The notes under the pieces were generated by a model that searched no databases, was not told where the DNA came from, and saw only the letters and a list, made by a program, of their open reading frames with translations. From Proteobacteria bacterium ST_bin12 (GTDB lineage: Bacteria; Pseudomonadota; Gammaproteobacteria; Burkholderiales; Methylophilaceae): 64,000 bases of DNA. The position numbers and the translations under genes are program-made. Positions within the stretch are counted from its first letter, which is position 1; every line of letters begins with the position of its first letter. The stretch spans positions 62,001 through 126,000 of the forward strand of contig MSXP01000006.1 in assembly GCA_002083635.1 (NCBI GenBank). The letters are read 5' to 3'. Shown here in pieces: positions 17,522 through 27,286 of the stretch.

Positions 17522-18541
17522 TTGAATAGTAGCCAACAAACTGAAACTAAAGCCGAAATTTCACCTGAGATTGTTTTGGCCAATCCGCGCGGTTTTTGCG
17601 CAGGGGTGGACCGCGCGATTATTATTGTTGAACAAGCCTTAGATAAATTTGGCGCGCCTATTTATGTGCGCAACGAAGTAGTACACAATAAATTTGTGGT
17701 GGACGGCTTGCGTGCCAAAGGGGCTATTTTTGTAAACGAATTAGATAAAATACCCGAAGGCAGCACCGTAATTTTTAGCGCGCATGGCGTATCAAAAGCA
17801 GTTAGAAAAGAAGCTGAATCTCGCGGATTAACAGCATTTGATGCCACTTGCCCGTTGGTCACCAAAGTGCATATCGAAGTAGCAAAAATGCGCCAAGCGG
17901 GTATGGAAATCGTGATGATTGGCCATAAGGGCCATCCCGAGGTTGAGGGTACAATGGGTCAAGTAGATGAGGACGACCATCCCGAAGATGATGCAGCTAG
18001 TTTGGGCATGTATTTGGTTGAGACACCGCAAGATGTGCAAAACTTAACCGTTAAAAACCCTGAAAATTTAGCTTTTGTGACGCAAACCACGCTTTCTATG
18101 GACGATGCGGCGCTGGTGATTGATGCGCTTAAAGCTAAATTTCCACAGATTAAGGCACCAAAAAGCGACGATATTTGCTATGCAACGCAGAACCGCCAAG
18201 ATGCTGTCAAAATTATGGCCAAAGATTGTGACTTAGTGATTGTGGTCGGCTCGCCCAATAGCTCAAACTCTAACCGACTAAGAGAGGTCGCGCACAATCA
18301 AGGTGTTGAGGCTTATATGGTGGATAATGCCAGTTATTTAAAAGCAGAATGGCTCATCGGAAAAAGGAAAATTGGCGTATCTGCTGGCGCGTCTGCTCCC
18401 GAAGTTTTGGTAAAAGAAGTGATTGCTAAACTAGAAAACTTGGGCGCTGCCAATGTGATAGAGCTGCAAGGCGTCATTGAAAGTGTGGTGTTTCAGCTAC
18501 CAAAAAACTTAGTCAATGCAACTTTAAGCGTGAAAAAGTAA
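17522..18541 (+). CDS. ispH: 4-hydroxy-3-methylbut-2-enyl diphosphate reductase IspH
   Basis: IspH is the last enzyme of the MEP isoprenoid pathway, making IPP and DMAPP. The 339-residue product has three conserved cluster cysteines, C26 (NPRGFCAGV), C110 (DATCPLV) and C219 (DDICYATQNRQ), plus the histidines in VHNKFV and SAHGVS. The only sensible start is TTG at 17522, since no ATG precedes the invariant GFCAGV motif. This gives a polar N-terminal extension of about 15 residues. nudB and nadA follow on the same strand. Confidence 0.96.
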   Translation: MNSSQQTETKAEISPEIVLANPRGFCAGVDRAIIIVEQALDKFGAPIYVRNEVVHNKFVVDGLRAKGAIFVNELDKIPEGSTVIFSAHGVSKAVRKEAESRGLTAFDATCPLVTKVHIEVAKMRQAGMEIVMIGHKGHPEVEGTMGQVDEDDHPEDDAASLGMYLVETPQDVQNLTVKNPENLAFVTQTTLSMDDAALVIDALKAKFPQIKAPKSDDICYATQNRQDAVKIMAKDCDLVIVVGSPNSSNSNRLREVAHNQGVEAYMVDNASYLKAEWLIGKRKIGVSAGASAPEVLVKEVIAKLENLGAANVIELQGVIESVVFQLPKNLVNATLSVKK

Positions 18542-18575
18542 TCTAGTTAACACTTAATTTACATCAAATTTTAAC

Positions 18576-19031
18576 GTGCCTAACGATTTTAAAACGCCAA
18601 TTTCTGCCCTTGTATTGATTCACACCAAAGATTTACAAGTACTGATTATGGAACGTGCCGATAAAGCGGGCTTTTGGCAATCCGTTACAGGTAGCCTAGA
18701 AGCTGGCGAAACACCTAAACAGGCTGCGGGGCGCGAAGTGTTCGAAGAAACGGGATTAGACGTTAATCATTATGACTTTCAAGATTGGCAAGCCAGCAAC
18801 ATCTATGAAATCTATCCACATTGGCGGCATCGTTATGCGCCCGGCGTAGTGGAAAATATTGAACATTTATTTGGTTTACAATTGCCGCACGCCCTGCCAA
18901 TTACACTAGCGCCAAATGAGCATACACGCTACGAGTGGGTGGATTGGCGCGAAGCGGCGAACCGAGTTTTTAGCTGGACCAATATTGACGCGCTGAAAAA
19001 ACTAGGTGAAAGACATCAATTAACGTTATAA
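18576..19031 (+). CDS. nudB: Dihydroneopterin triphosphate diphosphatase NudB
   Basis: The 151-residue Nudix hydrolase starts at GTG. The complete Nudix box runs from G39 to L61 (G-x5-E-x7-REVFEETGL). The overall pattern, early FKTPISALVLIHT and later EHLFGLQLP and HTRYEWVDW, matches NudB. NudB removes pyrophosphate from dihydroneopterin triphosphate in folate synthesis. It lies 34 bp after ispH and 8 bp before nadA. Confidence 0.88.
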   Translation: MPNDFKTPISALVLIHTKDLQVLIMERADKAGFWQSVTGSLEAGETPKQAAGREVFEETGLDVNHYDFQDWQASNIYEIYPHWRHRYAPGVVENIEHLFGLQLPHALPITLAPNEHTRYEWVDWREAANRVFSWTNIDALKKLGERHQLTL

Positions 19032-19039
19032 AATTAAGT

Positions 19040-20137
19040 ATGCAAACTGCCACCATAAAATTTGAAAAATACCAATCCTTTGATGACGCCGATTGTCAGC
19101 GCCGTATTATTGCTGCGCGCAACAAACTGGGTAAACGCTTGGTGATTTTAGGTCATCATTATCAGAACGAAGCCGTTTACCGTCATGCCGATTTCACTGG
19201 TGATTCGCTTAAATTATCACGCTATTGTGAAGATTTAGACGCGGAATTTATCGTATTTTTGGGTGTACATTTTATGGCCGAGGTAGCTGATATTTTAAGT
19301 CGCCCAGAACAAATAGTGGTACTACCCGACTTGGCTGCGGGTTGCAGTATGGCCGATATGGCAAATTTAGCTAAGGTTGAACGCAGTTATCGCGAATTGA
19401 GCAAAGTGCTGGATTTTGATGAAACCATCACACCTGTTACCTATATTAATTCTGCAGCTGATTTAAAAGCCTTTTGTGGTGAACATGGTGGTATCGTTTG
19501 CACCAGCACCAACGCACCAAAAATCTTGGAGTGGAGTTTTGCGCAGCGCGAAAAAGTATTGTTCTTCCCTGATCAAAACCTAGGTCGCTGGTCTGGCCAC
19601 AAAATGGGCATTCCATTAGAACAAATGCCGATTTGGGACCCTGACCAGCCAATGGGCGGTTTAACCGTTGAAGAAATCAAAAATGCCAAAATTTTGTTAT
19701 GGAAAGGCCATTGCGCAGTGCATCAGATGTTCAGGCTGCAAAATATCACTAAATTCCGTGCTGAACATCCTGATGGCATTGTGATTTCGCACCCTGAAGC
19801 GCCGTTTGAAGTGTGCTTGAATTCGGATTATGTAGGCTCTACTGAATATATTTTAAAAACCGTGAGCGAGGCCGCGCCTGATACCAAATGGCTGGTTGGG
19901 ACAGAATTAAATTTGGTGAATCGCTTGGCTGAACAAATGAAGCCGCAGGGCAAACTGGTGCAATTTATGAGTCATGTGGTGTGCGAATGCAGCACCATGG
20001 CGCGCATTGACCCTCAGCACTTGGCTTGGACGCTGGAAAACTTGGCGGATGGCAATATTGTGAACCAAATTAAAGTGCCTGAACATGATGCCAAATTAGC
20101 CAAGCTGACTTTGGACCGCATGCTGGCGGCTTCGTAA
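19040..20137 (+). CDS. nadA: Quinolinate synthase NadA
   Basis: NadA condenses iminoaspartate with DHAP to quinolinate, the entry to de novo NAD synthesis, using a 4Fe-4S cluster. The 365-residue product shows ILGHHYQNEAVY, ADFTGDSLKLS, the cluster regions LAAGCSMADMA and VCECSTMARI, and WKGHCAVHQMF. nadB and nadC are not in the window. The gene is tightly linked to nudB (8 bp) and the HIT gene (13 bp). Confidence 0.96.
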   Translation: MQTATIKFEKYQSFDDADCQRRIIAARNKLGKRLVILGHHYQNEAVYRHADFTGDSLKLSRYCEDLDAEFIVFLGVHFMAEVADILSRPEQIVVLPDLAAGCSMADMANLAKVERSYRELSKVLDFDETITPVTYINSAADLKAFCGEHGGIVCTSTNAPKILEWSFAQREKVLFFPDQNLGRWSGHKMGIPLEQMPIWDPDQPMGGLTVEEIKNAKILLWKGHCAVHQMFRLQNITKFRAEHPDGIVISHPEAPFEVCLNSDYVGSTEYILKTVSEAAPDTKWLVGTELNLVNRLAEQMKPQGKLVQFMSHVVCECSTMARIDPQHLAWTLENLADGNIVNQIKVPEHDAKLAKLTLDRMLAAS

Positions 20138-20150
20138 TTGAGCAAATGCA

Positions 20151-20582
20151 ATGAGTAAGTGCGATTTATGTAAGCCCAGCCCGCACCAAATTTTATGGCA
20201 AGATAATTTTTGCCGCGTGGTGCTGTTAAATGATGTGGATTATCCCGCTTATTGCCGCGTTGAATTGCTTGAGCACGTAAAGGAAATGACAGACTTAACA
20301 CCTTTGCAACGCGCAAAAATGATGAAAACCGTTTTTGCAGTTGAGCTGGCATTAAGAGAAGTGACGCAAGCCGATAAAATCAATCTGGCTAGCCTTGGCA
20401 ATAAAACGCCGCACGTGCATTGGCATGTGATCCCACGTTTTGAAAATGACAAGCATTTTCCAAACTCCCATTGGGGTGAAGCGCTACGAAAAGGGCAACC
20501 ATTTACTTTGGATAGTGCCACTTTAGAAAATTTAAAGCAAAAAATGAAAGCGCATATTGAATGCGCTTTGCGATTAGATTAA
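20151..20582 (+). CDS. HIT-family nucleotide hydrolase
   Basis: The 143-residue protein has the histidine triad H88-V-H90-W-H92 (HVHWHVIPRF). An N-terminal CxxC pair (CDLCKP) is typical of small bacterial HIT proteins. HIT enzymes cleave dinucleoside polyphosphates or nucleoside phosphoramidates; the substrate cannot be read from the sequence. It is the last gene of the ispH-nudB-nadA-HIT array and converges on the ferredoxin gene. Confidence 0.88.
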   Translation: MSKCDLCKPSPHQILWQDNFCRVVLLNDVDYPAYCRVELLEHVKEMTDLTPLQRAKMMKTVFAVELALREVTQADKINLASLGNKTPHVHWHVIPRFENDKHFPNSHWGEALRKGQPFTLDSATLENLKQKMKAHIECALRLD

Positions 20583-20632
20583 AGCTTAAGTGAGTTAAAA
20601 CTTAACACTAAAATTGGGTTGAATTTTTTAAA

Positions 20633-20947
20633 TCATTCAACCACTAATCGATTGACCACCTTGCCGTTAATTAAATGGCTTTCGATAATCTCATCAATAT
20701 CGTCGTTATCTACAAAGGTATACCAAACTGCCTGCGGGTACACCACTAGCAACGGGCCTAATTCACAGCGGTCGAAACAGCCAGCTCGGTTGATACGTGT
20801 TTTACCTTCACCATTTAAGCCCAGCTTTTTAACGCGCGATTTCATATAATCAAACGCCGCTTCTGCACCTTTATCTTGGCAGCAAGATTCACCATCTGGG
20901 CGCTGGTTCAGGCAAAAAAAGACATGATTTTTAAAGTGGTTATCCAT
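20633..20947 (-). CDS. Thioredoxin-like 2Fe-2S ferredoxin
   Basis: The 104-residue protein of the thioredoxin-fold 2Fe-2S ferredoxin family has cysteines C12, C22/C23, C57 and C61 (AGCFDRCELGP), the expected four-ligand pattern plus one extra cysteine. The central KTRINRAGCFDRCELGPLLVVYPQ stretch is highly typical. It probably serves as a cytoplasmic electron carrier; the partner is unknown. It lies 26 bp after tonB on the same strand. Confidence 0.87.
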   Translation of the reverse strand: MDNHFKNHVFFCLNQRPDGESCCQDKGAEAAFDYMKSRVKKLGLNGEGKTRINRAGCFDRCELGPLLVVYPQAVWYTFVDNDDIDEIIESHLINGKVVNRLVVE

Positions 20948-20973
20948 ATATTTCTACTTATTTACTTTCAAAA

Positions 20974-21978
20974 TCACTGGGTTGCTAAAGCGTCTTCTTG
21001 GGTAAATGTCCATGTTCGAGTAATACCTAAAATATCGGTATTTTTCTTCATTTCTTCTGAAAACTTGGCGTAAGGCGCTGCTAAATTCACAATATTTTTG
21101 GCAGCTTCATCCAAAATTTTAGAGCCTGAGCTTTTATCAATCACAATATTTTCAATACTGCCATCTGCTTTAATCGACACCGTCATACGTAATTGACCAT
21201 ATATTTTTTGATCTTTTGCCACGGTTGGATAATTCAAATTTCCAATACGCTCCACCTTTTGCCGCCACGCTTCTAAATACATCGCATCACTGGCCTCTTT
21301 AGTGCGCGCGCCAATAAATCGGCGTTTTGGCCGTTTTTGGTATTCATCTTTTTGCTTGGCGATTTGCGCTTCTAGGCGATCTATTTCAATACTTGCGGCA
21401 ATTAAATCAGCGCGATTTAAAGTTTTAGCAAATGCTTTTTGATCGCCCTGCTCAGGATCGGCAGAGGCAGCATCTTGCGTTGGATTTGACTCTACTTTTT
21501 TAACTGAATTAATTTGTGTGAGTAACTCTTGCGCCTGCTTTTCTAAAGCATCTACGCGCTTTTGCTCACGCGCTTCCTGTGCTTTCAGCTTAGCCGCTTT
21601 GGCCGCGCTGTTCGCTTCGGCACTTGGCCTTAATTTCACTTCAGTATTTTTTTGTTTAGGGGCTGGTAACGCTGTTTTCATCTGACGATTAGCATCAGTA
21701 TTGCCGCCACGGTCTAGGTTAGCTTGTGCTAACAACTCGGCTTTATCGGGCGCATTTTTGGTTTTGGCATTCACTAGCACAACATTCAATGAAGGCAACT
21801 TGTTGGCCAGTTTTTTAAGCTCCGGCTCAAAATGAATCGTTAATAAAACGGCATGGACAATAATCGAAATCGCAATAGCAACGCTCAATGCACTGACTGT
21901 TTTTGAAGCACTCAGTGCTGCAGCTTGAGCCGCAATTTCTGTTTGTTTCAATTCAGCATGTTTAAGCACAGCACTCAA
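20974..21978 (-). CDS. tonB: TonB-family energy-transducing protein
   Basis: The 334-residue product has an N-terminal cytoplasmic tail of about 30 residues and one membrane helix (about 31-49, SVAIAISIIVHAVLLTIHF). A long charged and coiled-coil-like periplasmic region (about 110-225) follows, then a TonB C-terminal domain (about 240-325) with YPTVAKDQKIYGQLRMTVSI and GSIENIVIDKSSGSKILDEAA. TonB passes proton-motive-force energy from ExbBD to outer-membrane receptors. No exbB or exbD is adjacent, so it may instead be a TonB-like envelope protein. It follows mpl with a 3-bp gap. Confidence 0.85.
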   Translation of the reverse strand: MSAVLKHAELKQTEIAAQAAALSASKTVSALSVAIAISIIVHAVLLTIHFEPELKKLANKLPSLNVVLVNAKTKNAPDKAELLAQANLDRGGNTDANRQMKTALPAPKQKNTEVKLRPSAEANSAAKAAKLKAQEAREQKRVDALEKQAQELLTQINSVKKVESNPTQDAASADPEQGDQKAFAKTLNRADLIAASIEIDRLEAQIAKQKDEYQKRPKRRFIGARTKEASDAMYLEAWRQKVERIGNLNYPTVAKDQKIYGQLRMTVSIKADGSIENIVIDKSSGSKILDEAAKNIVNLAAPYAKFSEEMKKNTDILGITRTWTFTQEDALATQ

Positions 21979-21981
21979 ACT

Positions 21982-23370
21982 TTATTTTTCCGTTAAAGAA
22001 ACACTTAGTGCATCCAGTATTTTTTGATGCACCCCACCAAAACCACCATTGCTCATCACCAAAATATGGTCATTGGGTTTGGCAACACTCACAATCGCTT
22101 GTACTAGCATGCCTAAATCATCAAACGTTTTGGCTTTATTTGCAATCGGTTTTAATGCCTCTGCTGCATCCCAACCCAAATTGGCTCCATAACAAAACAC
22201 TAAATCAGCCTCTTTTAAGCTAGCAGGCAACGCATCTTTCATTACGCCTAGCTTCATGGTGTTGCTGCGCGGCTCTAGCACAGCCAGTATACGAGCCGTG
22301 CCCACTTTGGCTCGTAAACCTGCCACCGTCGTGTCAATCGCAGTCGGGTGATGCGCAAAGTCATCATAAACAGTCACGTTATTGACTACGCCTTTGGTTT
22401 CCATGCGGCGTTTAACATTTTTAAATTCCGTTAATGCTGCAATACCTACTTCTGTAGCAACACCAACATGACGTGCCGCCGCAATACTGGCCAAGGCATT
22501 CATACGGTTATGCTCACCCAGCAAATCCCAATTGACACGGCCTTGCGGCTTGCCTTGATACATCACATCAAAACTACCATCACCACTGGCATTGCTCGCT
22601 TGCCAATCGGCATCGGTGCCAAACTTTTCTACTGGTGTCCAACAGCCTTTTTCAATCACGCGATTTAGGCTGGATTCTTTACCATTGGCCACCACCAAAC
22701 CCTGCTGCGGCACAGTGCGCACTAAATGGTGAAACTGTTTTTCAATCGCCGCCAAATCGTCAAAAATATCAGCATGGTCAAACTCTAGATTATTCAGAAC
22801 TGCGGTGCGCGGACGATAATGTACAAATTTTGAACGTTTATCGAAAAATGCGGTGTCGTATTCGTCAGCTTCAATTACAAAAAAAGGCGAGATGCTTTTT
22901 TTATCTTGAGCAGGCGTCTGCGGCAAACGCGCCGAAACATCAAAGTTTTGCGGTACACCGCCGATTAAAAAGCCAGGTGCCAAACCAGCGTACTCCAATA
23001 TCCAAGCCAACATCGATGAAGTAGTAGTTTTACCATGCGTACCCGCCACAGCCAGTACCCATTTACCTTGCAACACATTTTCTGCCAGCCACTGCGGGCC
23101 AGAAATATAAGGGAAACCCATATTCAAAATGGCTTCCATCAAAGGGTTACCGCGCGAAACTACATTACCAATCACATAAATATCAGGCATCAATTTGATT
23201 TGCTCAGGCGAAAATCCTTCAATCAGTTCAATACCTTGCGCTTGTAATTGCGTACTCATGGGCGGGTATACATTGGCGTCGCAACCAGTCACGCGATGCC
23301 CTGCCTGCTTTGCCAGTACGGCAATACCGCCCATAAATGTACCGCAAATGCCTAAGATATGAATATGCAT
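21982..23370 (-). CDS. mpl: Murein tripeptide ligase Mpl
   Basis: Mpl attaches recycled L-Ala-D-Glu-meso-DAP tripeptide to UDP-MurNAc in peptidoglycan recycling. The 462-residue product begins MHIHILGICGTFMGGIAVLA, the Mpl-specific N-terminus. It has the Mur ligase ATP loop GTHGKTTTSSMLAW and the segments EADEYDTAFFDKRSKF and LNNLEFDHADIF. Length matches E. coli Mpl (457). It lies between metH and tonB on the minus strand. Confidence 0.96.
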   Translation of the reverse strand: MHIHILGICGTFMGGIAVLAKQAGHRVTGCDANVYPPMSTQLQAQGIELIEGFSPEQIKLMPDIYVIGNVVSRGNPLMEAILNMGFPYISGPQWLAENVLQGKWVLAVAGTHGKTTTSSMLAWILEYAGLAPGFLIGGVPQNFDVSARLPQTPAQDKKSISPFFVIEADEYDTAFFDKRSKFVHYRPRTAVLNNLEFDHADIFDDLAAIEKQFHHLVRTVPQQGLVVANGKESSLNRVIEKGCWTPVEKFGTDADWQASNASGDGSFDVMYQGKPQGRVNWDLLGEHNRMNALASIAAARHVGVATEVGIAALTEFKNVKRRMETKGVVNNVTVYDDFAHHPTAIDTTVAGLRAKVGTARILAVLEPRSNTMKLGVMKDALPASLKEADLVFCYGANLGWDAAEALKPIANKAKTFDDLGMLVQAIVSVAKPNDHILVMSNGGFGGVHQKILDALSVSLTEK

Positions 23371-23404
23371 AATATGATTTTAACTGTTTAAAATAACTTA
23401 AGGG

Positions 23405-26400
23405 TTAAGACAAATTCGGACTTAACCAGCGCTCTAAATACTCTTTCGGCAAATCTCTGCGTTTTACCATATCTTCTAGCTGATCTATGCCGATTTTATC
23501 TACACTAAAGTATTTCGCTTGTTTGTGTGCAAAGTAAAAACCTGAAACGGCGGCGGCAGGCAACATGGCGAATGATTCTGTGAGCTGCATGCCAATTTCA
23601 TCTGCCTGCAATAAGTTAAACATATCGGGTTTTACGGTATGATCTGGACAAGCTGGGTAGCCGGGCGCAGGGCGAATGCCTTGATATTGTTCTTTAATCA
23701 GTGCATTTACATCCAGCTTCTCTTCTGCCGCATAACCCCAAAAATCGGTACGTATACGTTCATGCATATATTCTGCAAACGCTTCTGCAAAGCGGTCGGC
23801 CAGCGCTTTAAACATGATTCCACTAAAATCATCATTGGCGTCAGCAAAGCGTTTTTCGATTTTCTCTGTGCCCAATCCGCCTGTCACAGCAAACAGGCCA
23901 ATATAGTTTGCTACTGTTTCGCTTTCACTTGGACCTTTGGGCGCAATGAAATCACTCAAACACTGATTCGGGCGCGGCACGCCGTCAATCACAGGTTTCA
24001 CCGTTTGCTGGCGCATGCCATAGTAGGTAAAAGCAATCTGGCTTCTACTTTCATCGGTGTAGATTTCAATATCGTCATCATTGACGGTGTTTGCAGGCTG
24101 CAAAGCAATCACACCATTGGCCGTTAACCAGCGGCCATCGATGATTTTTTTCAGCATCGCTTGCGCTTCAGCAAAGACTTTAGTCGCGGCTTCGCCCACT
24201 ACTTGATCCGTCAAAATAGCAGGATAAAAACCTGCTAAATCCCACGTTTGAAAGAATGGTCCCCAATCGATATATTGCGCAATTAAGCTTAAATCAATAT
24301 TTTTGAAAACACGGCGGCCGATGAATTTTGGTTTGACTGGCGCAAACTCACCTGTAAATGAAAGGGCTAATTTGTTTTTACGCGCATCTGCAATAGTCAG
24401 TATTGGCACACCTTTTTTATTGGCATGCTGAGTGCGTGCTTTTTCGTAATCGGCTTGGATTTCGGCCAAATAAGCACCGCGTGTTTCGGGCGTCAGCAGG
24501 TTTTGCATCACGGTGACAGAGCGCGAAGCATCGGGCACGTACACGATTGGGCCATCATAAAATGGCGCTATTTTCACCGCCGTGTGCGCGCGTGAAGTAG
24601 TCGCACCACCAATCAACAAAGGCGTTTTTGCTTCGCTAAAATACGGGTCACGCTGCATTTCTTTGGCAATGTAAGTCATCTCTTCTAGCGATGGTGTAAT
24701 CAGTCCACTTAACCCAATAATGTCGGCATTTTCGGCTTTTGCCATGGCTAAAATCTCAGCCGCTGGCACCATTACACCCATATTCACCACTTCAAAGTTA
24801 TTGCATTGCAACACAACGCTGACAATATTTTTGCCAATATCGTGCACGTCGCCCTTCACTGTGGCAATGACCATTTTGCCTTTTGGCTTAGCAACCACAC
24901 CTGTTCTCGCTTCATCTGCGGCTTTTTCAGCTTCAATAAACGGGATTAAATGCGCCACGGCGGTTTTCATCACGCGCGCAGACTTAACGACTTGCGGCAG
25001 GAACATTTTGCCTTGGCCGAATAAGTCGCCCACCACATTCATGCCGTCCATCAACGGACCTTCAATCACATGAATTGGTCGACCACCACTGGCTTCAACC
25101 GCCGCGCGGGCTTCTTCGGTATCTTGCACAATAAAGTCAGTAATTCCATGCACCATGGCATGGCTTAAACGCTTTTCTACTGGTACTGGGTTTTCTGGCG
25201 TACCGCGCCATTCCAGGGTTGCGGCTTCTTTTTTGCCGCCTGCCACTAGCGTGCCGGCGATTTCAATCAAACGTTCAGTCGGCGCAATCAAATTATTCCG
25301 GTCAATAATTCGGTTAAGTACTACGTCCTCTACGCGTTGCTTTAGCTCTGGCGCCAAGTCATCGTAAACGCCCATCATGCCCGCGTTGACAATACCCATG
25401 GTCATACCTGCTTGAATCGCATGGTATAAAAACACGGTATGAATCGCTTCACGCGCAGGGTCGTTGCCGCGGAAACTAAAACTGACGTTTGAAACGCCAC
25501 CAGAGATTTTGGCATGCGGCAGGTTTTGCTTGATCCAGCGCGTGGCTTCAATAAAATCCACCGCGTAGTTATTGTGTTCTTCAATCCCTGTTGCAATGGC
25601 GAAAATATTCGGGTCAAAAATAATATCTTCTGGCGGAAAACCCGTGCTCACTAATAAATCGTAAGCGCGTTTGCAAATTTCTACTTTACGCGCGTAAGTA
25701 TCGGCTTGGCCTTTTTCGTCAAACGCCATCACAATCACCGCTGCACCATAGCGGCGGCAAAGCTTGGCTTGACGTAAAAATTCGCTTTCGCCCTCTTTCA
25801 TCGAGATAGAGTTAACAATCGCTTTGCCTTGCACACATTTTAGGCCAGCTTCAATCACGTTCCATTTGCTGGAATCAATCATAATCGGCACGCGCGCAAT
25901 ATCTGGCTCTGACGCGATTAAGTTCAAGAAATGCGTCATGGCTTTAACGGCATCTAACATGCCTTCATCCATGTTGATATCAATCACTTGCGCGCCATTT
26001 TCCACTTGCTGCCGCGCGACGCTGAGCGCCTCCTCGTATTGCTCATTAATAATCATGCGCGCAAACGCTTTTGAACCCGTAACGTTGGTGCGCTCACCTA
26101 CGTTAACATACAGCGAATTTTCATCAATAATAAATGGCTCTAGGCCTGATAACTTAGTAACTGGCTCAAAACTTGGTACCACACGCGGCGGCAAATTTTT
26201 GATTTCGTTATAAATCGCGTTAATGTGCGCTGGTGTGGTTCCGCAGCAGCCACCCGCCATATTTAAAAACCCGCTATTTGCGAATTCTTTTACCAAGCTA
26301 GAAGTAACATCTGGTGTTTCATCAAAGCCAGTGTCTGACATGGGATTGGGCAAACCGGCATTGGGGTAGATGCACACAAACGTATCGGCTATTTTTGAAA

Positions 26401-27199
26401 GTTCTTCCACATAAGGGCGCATTAAAGTGGCGCCCAAGGCGCAGTTTAAGCCGATAGTGAGCGGCTTGGCATGGCGGACAGAATGCCAAAAGGCCGTTAC
26501 GGTTTGACCAGATAAAATGCGGCCAGAAGCATCGGTCACCGTGCCTGAAATCATCAGAGGCATGGTGTAACCGACTTCATCAAAAAACGTATCAATCGCA
26601 AATAATGCGGCTTTGCAATTGAGGGTATCGAAAATGGTTTCTACCATTAAAATATCTGCTCCGCCCTCAACTAACCCACGTACTTGCTGTAAGTAAGCAG
26701 TCACTAACTGATCAAAACTGACGTTACGCGCGGCGGGGTCGTTTACGTCTGGCGAAATACTGGCGGTTTTAGGCGTTGGGCCTAATGCGCCCGCCACAAA
26801 ACGCGGTTTATCGGGCGTGCTATATTTTAAACATGCCGCTTTGGCAAGCTTGGCCGATTGCACATTCATTTCATGCACTAAATGTGCCATATGGTAATCA
26901 TCTTGAGCAACCGTTGTAGCACCAAAAGTATTGGTTTCAATCACATCGGCACCAGCGGCTAAATATTGCTCATGGATCTCTTGAATCACTTGTGGCTGCG
27001 TTAAGCTGAGTAGCTCGTTATTACCTTTAACAAACAGCTCACGCTCACCCGCTGGTGCCGCAAAGTCTTTAAATCGCTCGCCTCTGTAATCCGCCTCAGA
27101 CAATTTATATTGCTGAATCATCGTACCCATCGCGCCGTCCAAAATAAGGATACGCTGACTAAGTAATTTGCGAAGTTGGGCTTCTGTTGCAGATGGCAT
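23405..27199 (-). CDS. metH: Cobalamin-dependent methionine synthase MetH
   Basis: MetH transfers methyl from 5-methyl-THF to homocysteine via methylcobalamin. The 1264-residue product has all four modules: homocysteine domain (about 1-340) with zinc cysteines in GLNCALGA and GGCCGTTP; pterin domain (about 370-640); cobalamin cap and binding domain with DVHDIGKNIV (histidine ligand) and GLSGLITPSLEEM; and C-terminal SAM-dependent activation domain ending with RPAPGYPACPDH. I prefer ATG at 27199; an in-frame GTG nine bases upstream is possible. No cobalamin riboswitch was seen upstream. Confidence 0.97.
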   Translation of the reverse strand: MPSATEAQLRKLLSQRILILDGAMGTMIQQYKLSEADYRGERFKDFAAPAGERELFVKGNNELLSLTQPQVIQEIHEQYLAAGADVIETNTFGATTVAQDDYHMAHLVHEMNVQSAKLAKAACLKYSTPDKPRFVAGALGPTPKTASISPDVNDPAARNVSFDQLVTAYLQQVRGLVEGGADILMVETIFDTLNCKAALFAIDTFFDEVGYTMPLMISGTVTDASGRILSGQTVTAFWHSVRHAKPLTIGLNCALGATLMRPYVEELSKIADTFVCIYPNAGLPNPMSDTGFDETPDVTSSLVKEFANSGFLNMAGGCCGTTPAHINAIYNEIKNLPPRVVPSFEPVTKLSGLEPFIIDENSLYVNVGERTNVTGSKAFARMIINEQYEEALSVARQQVENGAQVIDINMDEGMLDAVKAMTHFLNLIASEPDIARVPIMIDSSKWNVIEAGLKCVQGKAIVNSISMKEGESEFLRQAKLCRRYGAAVIVMAFDEKGQADTYARKVEICKRAYDLLVSTGFPPEDIIFDPNIFAIATGIEEHNNYAVDFIEATRWIKQNLPHAKISGGVSNVSFSFRGNDPAREAIHTVFLYHAIQAGMTMGIVNAGMMGVYDDLAPELKQRVEDVVLNRIIDRNNLIAPTERLIEIAGTLVAGGKKEAATLEWRGTPENPVPVEKRLSHAMVHGITDFIVQDTEEARAAVEASGGRPIHVIEGPLMDGMNVVGDLFGQGKMFLPQVVKSARVMKTAVAHLIPFIEAEKAADEARTGVVAKPKGKMVIATVKGDVHDIGKNIVSVVLQCNNFEVVNMGVMVPAAEILAMAKAENADIIGLSGLITPSLEEMTYIAKEMQRDPYFSEAKTPLLIGGATTSRAHTAVKIAPFYDGPIVYVPDASRSVTVMQNLLTPETRGAYLAEIQADYEKARTQHANKKGVPILTIADARKNKLALSFTGEFAPVKPKFIGRRVFKNIDLSLIAQYIDWGPFFQTWDLAGFYPAILTDQVVGEAATKVFAEAQAMLKKIIDGRWLTANGVIALQPANTVNDDDIEIYTDESRSQIAFTYYGMRQQTVKPVIDGVPRPNQCLSDFIAPKGPSESETVANYIGLFAVTGGLGTEKIEKRFADANDDFSGIMFKALADRFAEAFAEYMHERIRTDFWGYAAEEKLDVNALIKEQYQGIRPAPGYPACPDHTVKPDMFNLLQADEIGMQLTESFAMLPAAAVSGFYFAHKQAKYFSVDKIGIDQLEDMVKRRDLPKEYLERWLSPNLS

Positions 27200-27286
27200 G
27201 AACAACACTTTGAAAAAGAAGTAAATGAGTGACTATTTTAGCATGCAAATGCTGAAGCTTTTAAGCTGTGCCAGCCAAAAGTATGC